Assembly (NCBI GenBank): GCA_040755755.1
Contig: JBFLZW010000018.1
Location: 120,024 to 184,023, forward strand
Length of the DNA stretch: 64,000 bases
Direction: 5' to 3'
DNA from: a bacterium
GTDB lineage: Bacteria > SZUA-182 > DTGQ01
Position numbers and translations under genes: made by a program. The notes under the pieces were generated by a model. That model had not been told where the DNA came from. It searched no databases and saw only the letters and a list, made by a program, of their open reading frames with translations. This document shows positions 58,240 through 64,000 of the stretch, piece by piece. The stretch's first letter is position 1, and each line of letters opens with the position of its first letter.

Positions 58240-58261
58240 TTCTGGTTTCCTCCTTTGAATT

Positions 58262-58494
58262 TCAGTGGTCAGTGGTCAGTGGTCAGTGGCCAGTGGCCAG
58301 TGAAAGGCAGGCACAGAGAACCCCAATGGCAGATGCCTCTGATCCTGCTGTTGCTTTTCTCTGTGTCTCTGTGTCTCAGTGGTGTCTTTTTCTTTTTTTC
58401 TGGCTCCTGACTTCTCTTTACCGGCCACTGACCACTGATCACTGACCACTCTCTCCTGACTCCTGTCTCCTGACTCCTGACTCCTCTTCTTTAA
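58262..58494. repeat. Composite word repeat, copy 2 (inverted) with TPR gene 3' end
   Basis: From left: tandem GTCAGTGGTCAGTGGCC words, the core with GCAGGCACAGAGAACCCC..GGCAGATGCCTCTGATCCTG..TTGCTTTTCTC, then TGTGTCTCTGTGTCTCAG. It is the reverse complement of 52736-52870 with some changes. Further words (CCACTGACCACTGATCACTG, TCCTGACTCCTGTCTCC) run into the TPR gene to about 58490. Confidence 0.85.
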
Positions 58495-60457
58495 AATCGA
58501 CAACAACCGGCCAGATGGGGTCCTGATGGGCTGCTTTGATTTTCCCGAAAACATCCCGGGCAGTTTCCGATTTTGCCTCTTTCAAAGAGCAGCTGCCGAT
58601 CTGATAAAGCACCCAGTCCCGGTCCTCCGGTTTCAGGGCAAGACTTTCCGCCTTCTGGTAGGAGGCGAGCGCCTCTGCATACTTGTGGGCCTTGAATTGA
58701 CAGTCTGCCAGATGGACGGAAATTTCCGGGAGGTACTGAAGGTTTTTTTCCTGGTTAGCGAGGTCGATAGCCTTTGCGAACGATTCGATGGCCTCGGAAG
58801 TTTTGCCCAGTTTCTCAAAACATTGCCCAACTCTGAAGAGCTGTCGTATTCCCTTGTGAGGTGGCCGGACATTCAGACTGGCCTGATAATGGCCAAGGGC
58901 TGCCTGATAATCCTTCTTCTCCCAGGAAATATCTCCCATGAGCGAAAGAGCAAAAAATGCCAGCCCGGAAGAATCGGGCTGGCTGACAATTTCCTGCAGG
59001 GCCTGCATGGCTTTCTGGTAATCTGCGGTCTGAAAGAAAATCAAGCCAAGCTGAAAATTGATCTGACCGGAGAGAGGATTTACCCCTGGGGGTAAAATCG
59101 CCTGGGTCTCCCGGTAAAGGTGGATGGCTGGCGGGTAAAATTTCAGGTTCTGGTAGCTTTGAGCTATCCTGAAATAGGGGAGAGGAGCCTTTTCCTGGTG
59201 CAGAAAGGAATCCACAACATCTTTATTCTTCTCGTAAAACTTGATAACCTCAAGGTAATCCTTCTGCTGAAAACGCTGACTGAGATAATTGACCATCTCC
59301 TCCTTGAGAGCGTACAGGCTGTCCTGGTAGATGTTTTCTTTGGGAGATTTGGCCAGCAGTGACCGGAAAACAGCCATTGCCTCTCCATGTTCTCCCTTTT
59401 TCTGCAGGGCCAGGCCGAGTTTATATTCAGCCAGATGGGCCAGAACCGGATCAGTGGTTTTTCTTTTCATAAGCTCCCGGTAAGCGGCAACAGGATTGCG
59501 GAACGCGGAAAGAGGAGAGGTGGAACCTTTAATTACCATCTTCGGGTGCTCTATTCCCAGGTCTGCCATACGTATCTGGCTGACCTGCGCTCCAATCGAG
59601 TCAGGGTAGTTATCGATAACCCTCTGATAGGCAAGAATCGCCTCGGCAATCTTCCCCTGTTCCGAATAGATATCGCCACAAAAAGTGACTGCCTTATCAA
59701 GGGCTTCGAACTTCGGATGGTTTTTTTCCAGAGACAGGAACACCGCAAGGGCCTGATCGAGCCGCTTCTCCTGGAGGTAGATGCTGCCGATATTAAAGGC
59801 TGTTTTGGGATGGTCCTCGATATACTGGGGAAGCTTTTCCATTCCCTCATGGTAATAGATGCCGGCGGAGGTCATATTCTCCGATTCAACGAGGCAGTCC
59901 CCCAAACGAAAGGCAGCTTTTGGAGCGAAGCTGGTAGTGGAGTATTGGAACAGGATCTGTTTAAAAATCTTTTGGGCTTTCTTCATCTCTCCCAGACGAT
60001 AGGATATTTCTCCCTGCCTGAACAGAGCCTCCGGGACCGACTGGTGATCGGGATACCGCTCGACAAGCTGATGGTATACGGCACTGGCCTCATACAGGAG
60101 GTTCTGCTTCTCATAAATTTCTCCAAGGTACAGGTAACTGTCCAGTGCCTGCTGCGTATCGGCGTAGGTAAAAACCAATTTCTCAAAGCCTTGTCTGGCT
60201 GCCTTGAGATTGTTGTTTCCCCTGGCTATGACAGCCTCCTCGAAGATACGGGAGGCTCTCTGGGAAGACGAGGCATCCGGAGGCGATGCCCCCTCCTTTG
60301 CCCCGGATTGAGCCGCCACCGGGGTGGAGGGTGCAGCATCAAGGTGCAGGGGGAGAAGGGAGGCAGGGCAGAAGAGAAAAAGGAAGATGCAGGCCAGAGG
60401 GCCGATTCTTCCCCCGTACTGATTGATACAGGATATGCCGGGTTTTGCTCTGCTCAT
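58439..60457 (-). CDS. Secreted or periplasmic TPR protein at the head of the flagellar locus
   Basis: A protein of about 672 residues with an N-terminal hydrophobic segment (PLACIFLFLFCPASLLPL) and at least nine tetratricopeptide-type units (for example SYLYLGEIYEKQNLLYEASA, AFNIGSIYLQEKRLDQALAV, YQAALGHYQASLNV). It could be a periplasmic scaffold for the motor or envelope, like other large TPR proteins near flagellar genes; this is inference. Start is the ATG at 60457; a GTG at 60505 is also open. The last 16 codons (EEESGVRRQESGESGQ) come from the CAGGAGTCAGGAG repeat, so the native C-terminus was probably replaced. Confidence 0.75.
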   Translation of the reverse strand: MSRAKPGISCINQYGGRIGPLACIFLFLFCPASLLPLHLDAAPSTPVAAQSGAKEGASPPDASSSQRASRIFEEAVIARGNNNLKAARQGFEKLVFTYADTQQALDSYLYLGEIYEKQNLLYEASAVYHQLVERYPDHQSVPEALFRQGEISYRLGEMKKAQKIFKQILFQYSTTSFAPKAAFRLGDCLVESENMTSAGIYYHEGMEKLPQYIEDHPKTAFNIGSIYLQEKRLDQALAVFLSLEKNHPKFEALDKAVTFCGDIYSEQGKIAEAILAYQRVIDNYPDSIGAQVSQIRMADLGIEHPKMVIKGSTSPLSAFRNPVAAYRELMKRKTTDPVLAHLAEYKLGLALQKKGEHGEAMAVFRSLLAKSPKENIYQDSLYALKEEMVNYLSQRFQQKDYLEVIKFYEKNKDVVDSFLHQEKAPLPYFRIAQSYQNLKFYPPAIHLYRETQAILPPGVNPLSGQINFQLGLIFFQTADYQKAMQALQEIVSQPDSSGLAFFALSLMGDISWEKKDYQAALGHYQASLNVRPPHKGIRQLFRVGQCFEKLGKTSEAIESFAKAIDLANQEKNLQYLPEISVHLADCQFKAHKYAEALASYQKAESLALKPEDRDWVLYQIGSCSLKEAKSETARDVFGKIKAAHQDPIWPVVVDFKEEESGVRRQESGESGQ

Positions 60458-60825
60458 CGGATTCCGCTTTCGCTGATTATTCGTCACGAATTCTCGCTCA
60501 ACCACACAAATACCGTGCTGCTGTCGCCTGCGATGTGAATTTCCTTTATCCTTATTTTACACAGGAGCGGTTTTTGCCCTTAATTGCTAGCAATTTTCAT
60601 TCCGCATGGGAACATACTGTATTATCAGGCCTTTTAGGGGAATTAAACGGTAAGGGATCGCCCGTGTTGCCTTATTCTATAGCAATCACTCCTGAAGGAG
60701 GTGTCAGGAAGGGGGAACATCCGGACATAATTGCTGTAATAGGATGTTTTTTCACGAAATGCCGGTGAACTATTATGGGTCGCTTGATTGCAGAGATGCT
60801 GTACTATGATAATTATCTTTTTTAG
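60458..60825. other. Gene-free stretch between the TPR gene and the surface-protein fragment
   Basis: I see no coding region, RNA gene or repeat I can name. It presumably contains the promoter of the divergent TPR/flagellar unit; I found no convincing sigma-54 (TGGCAC-TTGCA type) or sigma-28 motif. Confidence 0.4.
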
Positions 60826-62856
60826 CGCAGCCTCAGGAAATTCACCAATGGTCAGGATGCCAATCAGCCGCCTGGCCCCTCTATACCAGTAGGCGATCCG
60901 GTCACCTGGACCTATCAGGTCACCAATACCGGCAATGACGTTCTCACCGGCGTGACCGTGACCGATGATCAGGGAGTTGCCGTCTCCTGTCCATCAACTA
61001 CCCTGGGTCCTGGAGAGTCCATGACCTGTTCAGCCAGTGGCACTGCCCATGCTGGCCAGTATGGAAATGCTGGCTCGGTTACCGGCACAGACACACTCGG
61101 CAACCAGATTATCGCCGACGACCCCAGCCATTACTTTGGGACCAGCGGTGGAATCAGGATCATAAAATCTGTGAATGGTAACGATGCCAATACTCCTCCG
61201 GGATCATATATCCCTGTGGGCGGTCAAATCACCTGGACCTATGAAGTTACCAATACCGGCAATACCACCCTCACCGGGGTCACGGTAACCGATGATCAGG
61301 GAGTTACGGTTTCCTGCCCCGCTGCTACACTGGGGCCTGGTCAGACCATGATCTGTACAGCCAGTGGCACAGCGCAGGCTGGCCAGCATACAAACACCGG
61401 GACAGCGACCGGTACTGATCCATCCGGCAACACGGTTACAGCCAGTGATCCCAGTAACTATTTTGGTTATACCAGTGGAATCAGCCTCAAGAAGTTTACC
61501 AATGGGCAGGATGCTGATCAACCGCCTGGCCCTGAAATTCCGCTCGGCGATCCAGTCACCTGGACCTACCAGGTTACAAACACCGGCAATACCAACCTTA
61601 TCAATGTCACAATTACCGATAGTCAGGGAGTTACGGTCACCTGTCCTCAAAATACCCTTGACCCTGGAGAATCCATGACCTGCACGGCCACTGGCACTGC
61701 CCGGGCTGGTCAATATGAAAATACCGGCACGGTCACGGCCATTGATCCGGTCGGCAATAATCTGACGGCCAGCGATCCCAGCCACTACTTTGGAGTGTCC
61801 CCGGCACAGCCATGCCTGAAGCTGACCAAGACAATCAATGGCCCCTATCGCACTTCGGACAACCTGTTCCTCAATGACCGGATTATTCCGGTCGCGGTCA
61901 GAGATACCCTGGTTCCGGAGGGCAAGCTCTTCTACTTTCTGGTCGGAATCACGGTGGAAAACTGCAACAATACTACCCTGACCGGAGTGGTGGTTACCGA
62001 TACCTTCAGCAATGAAGCCTATCCTTTCGAAACCAGTGATCCTGCCAATGTGACCATTGTGCCTCCACCGAGTCCCGGAGGCTTTGAACGGGAGACTCTG
62101 ACCTGGACGGCAGGCAGTATTCCAGCTTTCCAGAGCAAAACTCTTCTGATTAAAGTCGGGACGGAATTCAATCCAAGCGGACGGCTTGAGCCGACCAGTG
62201 CACCACAGTCAATCTTTTACAACGGTCGCAACAACGATACCGGCGGTGCCTCAGTCGTCACCAATGAGGGCTTGAGCGCAGCAGTTGGAGCGGCGCTCCT
62301 GACCAACGGTGCCGAGATTAGCTGTGCCGGCAGTGACGGCCAATGGGACCCGCTTCCTTATGACCGGTGTACCACTATCACGACGCCGCTGCCCATCACC
62401 CTGACCGCTACAGATACGACCACGACATCGACTGCGAACTTTGTGCCACGTACTGTATCGTCCTGGAGGACAGACGCGTATAGGAACCCTGAGCATATGC
62501 AATCCTTCCTGCCCACCTGGCTGGGAAATCCAAAGGGTCAGGAAAGTATCAAAGTTGCTGCCATCGATCAGGTTCATGATATCCTTTCCCTGAAGCAGGG
62601 AAGCAGGCTTAATGAAATCGTCAATCTGTATGCTCAATTACTCGCCTGCAAATTAAATCTGGCCAGCGGTAGCGATCCTGATGTCCGGATAAGTGAGTCA
62701 GCCAATATCCGGGACGTAGTCAGTGAGATCGATTCTTTCCTGGCCAATTACAGTTCGCAGCACTGGTACCTGAAATTAGGCAGATCCCAGAAGGATCAGG
62801 TTAAACAATGGGTGAAAGAACTTGCGGGTTATAACAGCGGAAAGAATACTCCCTAA
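60826..62856 (+). pseudogene. DUF11-type surface repeat protein lacking its 5' end
   Basis: Three tandem units of 327 bases (109 codons) start at 60841, 61168 and 61495. Each has the pattern NGQDADQPPG..P.GDPVTWTYQV, TNTGN..LTGVTVTDDQGV, SCP, GQTMTC.ASGTAQAGQ.. and SDPSHYFG. Then come a diverged DUF11-like domain (about 61810-62260) and an unrelated helical C-terminus (for example SAFLANYSSQHWYLKLG-like, near 62750). The first unit is in frame back to a stop at 60823-60825 with no start codon; homology begins at about 60829. So the original N-terminus and signal peptide are missing. An internal GTG at 60952 could allow a shorter product without a signal. A strong terminator follows. Confidence 0.75.
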
Positions 62857-62881
62857 AGGATAACCGAATCGGTTGGGCAAA

Positions 62882-62927
62882 GCAAAGAGCGCCGTGAAAA
62901 ACTTCGCCAGGGCGCTCTTTGCTTTTT
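62882..62927 (+). terminator. Strong intrinsic terminator
   Basis: GCAAAGAGCGCC (62882-62893) pairs with GGCGCTCTTTGC (62911-62922), then TTTTTA. It lies 25 bases after the surface-protein gene, which suggests the gene was once expressed normally. Confidence 0.85.
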
Positions 62928-63104
62928 ATCCAGGTTCCCTGCATAAAGAAAAGATCATTTGTTCTCTGAATTAAACCGTGACAGGCCTTTCAAGTTGGCA
63001 GAAGGCGTGCCTCCTTCAATAGATGGCGGGTCAGGTTAAGTGTTTCAGCACGCACCGCCAGACTTACTTCACAATCGCGTTCTGGGGGTCACCAACGACC
63101 ACGC

Positions 63105-63181
63105 TGGTGCGCCCAGAGGGATTCGAACCCCCGACCTACGGATCCGTAGTCCGTCGCTCTATCCAACTGAGCCATGGGCGC
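63105..63181 (-). tRNA. tRNA-Arg (anticodon ACG)
   Basis: On the minus strand the 77-base sequence starts GCGCCCATGGCTCAG and ends CTCTGGGCGCACCA. The acceptor stem GCGCCCA/TGGGCGC, the D arm with GTTGGATAGAGC, the anticodon stem ACGGA/TCCGT with loop CTACGGA (anticodon ACG) and the T arm GGGTTCGAATCCC (one base pair variation) are all visible. The 3' CCA is encoded. Confidence 0.93.
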
Positions 63182-64000
63182 ATTATATATTTGTAATTCT
63201 CTACCAGTTTGCCATGAGAAACTGTATTCAGGACAATTATACAATAATGGCAACTCTGAAAAAATTCATGGATTTTCTTTATTTAATATATTAATTACTC
63301 TCGGCTTTTTCCCTTCGATCAGCTAAGTACACTGCGCATTAAATACGCGACCAGTTAAAGCCGCACGTTCACTCCCTCGCCCCCCCTTTGGGGGGAGAAG
63401 GTTGGGGTGAGGGGGGCGTCGTTGAACCAAACCGGCCCGCCTAATTCCCGTGCCGTGTACTAAGCCTTTCTGAGTATTATATGCTAATATGTATTTGATG
63501 GAGATGCCTACAATGGGGCTATTCCCCATAAGATTAACATCAGCAGACAAAAAATTCAGAAAAAAGCCTATTAACATCCGAGATTACATCGCTCATATTA
63601 TGGTAGCCATCACCCTGTTTGGATCTGATGCCTTTAGCGAAGTGAAAATCCTATAGAGGGGAGAAATATTACTGTGTTGTCTTATCAATATGAGCGTTCA
63701 TTTTTTATGAGATATTTGTATCATATTTTAAAATATATGTCAATCCAGACTCCAACCAGCCCACGGTAAATTTGTTCTCATTTTTAGACTGTTGATGCGG
63801 AGCGGCTATTGTGGGTCATTTTCAAATAATCCAAGACCATACGAGGGGTAATTAAGAGCTGTCGCATTTTCTGCCAGATATGTTGAACTCCCTTACTTTT
63901 CAGTAGACCTGTGGCGAATCGTCTTAGACGGAATGGCACTTACATAAGCCAAGCTTATAATATAGAGAGGACACAAAGCACACAGGGAAAAAAGATCTCC
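63182..64000. other. Gene-free right end of the window
   Basis: About 820 bases without a supportable gene. It holds the third GTCGTTGAACC block (63399-63460), preceded by a C-rich/G-rich hairpin (CGCCCCCCCTTTGGGGGGAG at about 63378-63397). The remainder is A/T-rich and shows nothing I can name. Confidence 0.6.
63399..63460. repeat. Dispersed GTCGTTGAACC block, copy 3
   Basis: AGGTTGGGGTGAGGGGGGCG then TCGTTGAACCAAACCGGCCC and TTCCCGTGCCGTGTAC; nearly identical to 12859-12921, 50 kb away and in the same orientation. Confidence 0.8.

Noticed and set aside
60445-60768. Open frame of 107 codons on the plus strand opposite the TPR gene start
   Set aside because: No ribosome site, no recognisable motif, and it overlaps the 5' end of a better supported gene.
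63323-63577. Open frame of 84 codons on the minus strand near the right end
   Set aside because: Its C-terminal half translates the C/G-rich and GTCGTTGAACC repeats and it has no family resemblance.

Overview
The window comes from a motile diderm (Gram-negative type) bacterium. Evidence for the outer membrane is the flagellar L-ring and P-ring genes (flgH, flgI, flgA) and a GspN-type gene. The gene families (FlhF/FlhG/FliA regulators, MotE-like protein, MEDS and multi-PAS kinases, GspN) recall Desulfobacterota, Nitrospirota and related uncultured lineages. That placement is inference from memory of the families; there is no 16S rRNA or other decisive marker here.

Layout. 1-3.4 kb: the 3' end of scpA, then two secreted low-complexity proteins. 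3.4-11.4 kb, plus strand: pyrK-pyrD-relA/spoT, then rpmB on the minus strand, gspN, a small histidine kinase and serA. 11.4-13.1 kb: a small accessory patch with a frameshifted hicB, a possible hicA remnant, a DUF433/DUF5615 antitoxin-toxin-like pair and several repeats. 13.1-22.3 kb: a methyltransferase and a signalling island with five two-component proteins, plus a truncated ABC substrate-binding protein next to a large sensor kinase. 22.5-60.5 kb: one long minus-strand flagellar locus, read from high to low coordinates: a TPR protein, fliE-F-G-H-I-J, motE-like, motA, two motB-like genes, fliL-M-N-O-P-Q-R, flhB, flhA, flhF, flhG, fliA, a small unknown, flgB-C, fliK, flgD-E-F-G-A-H-I and a flgJ-like rod-binding gene. 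It encodes almost the whole basal body, export gate, motor, hook and sigma-28 control. It has no flagellin, cap, hook-filament junction or chemotaxis genes. 60.8-62.9 kb: a surface repeat protein that has lost its 5' end. 63.1 kb: tRNA-Arg(ACG). The last 0.8 kb is gene-free.

The most unusual content is in two places. First, fliK encodes a 2250-residue hook-length-control protein. Its middle is about 1170 residues of degenerate tandem repeats with recent in-frame segmental duplications. It also carries an in-frame 183-bp insertion bounded by an 11-bp direct repeat, with 9-bp inverted repeats just inside. The export switch protein FlhB has NPQH in place of the usual NPTH, and the motor has one MotB-like protein with the conserved proton-carrying Asp and one without it. 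Second, at least seven families of short word-like dispersed repeats (CAGTGGTCAGTGG, CACGAAACACACG, GCAGAGACGCAGAGG, CACAGAGACACAGAG, CTCAGGCACAAAG, a GTCGTTGAACCAAACC block and a CCCCTTGAGGGG block) fill the gaps between genes. In several cases they extend into reading frames: inside pyrK, inside fliK and at the 3' end of the TPR gene, and possibly at the flgI start. One copy looks co-opted as a bidirectional terminator between relA and rpmB.
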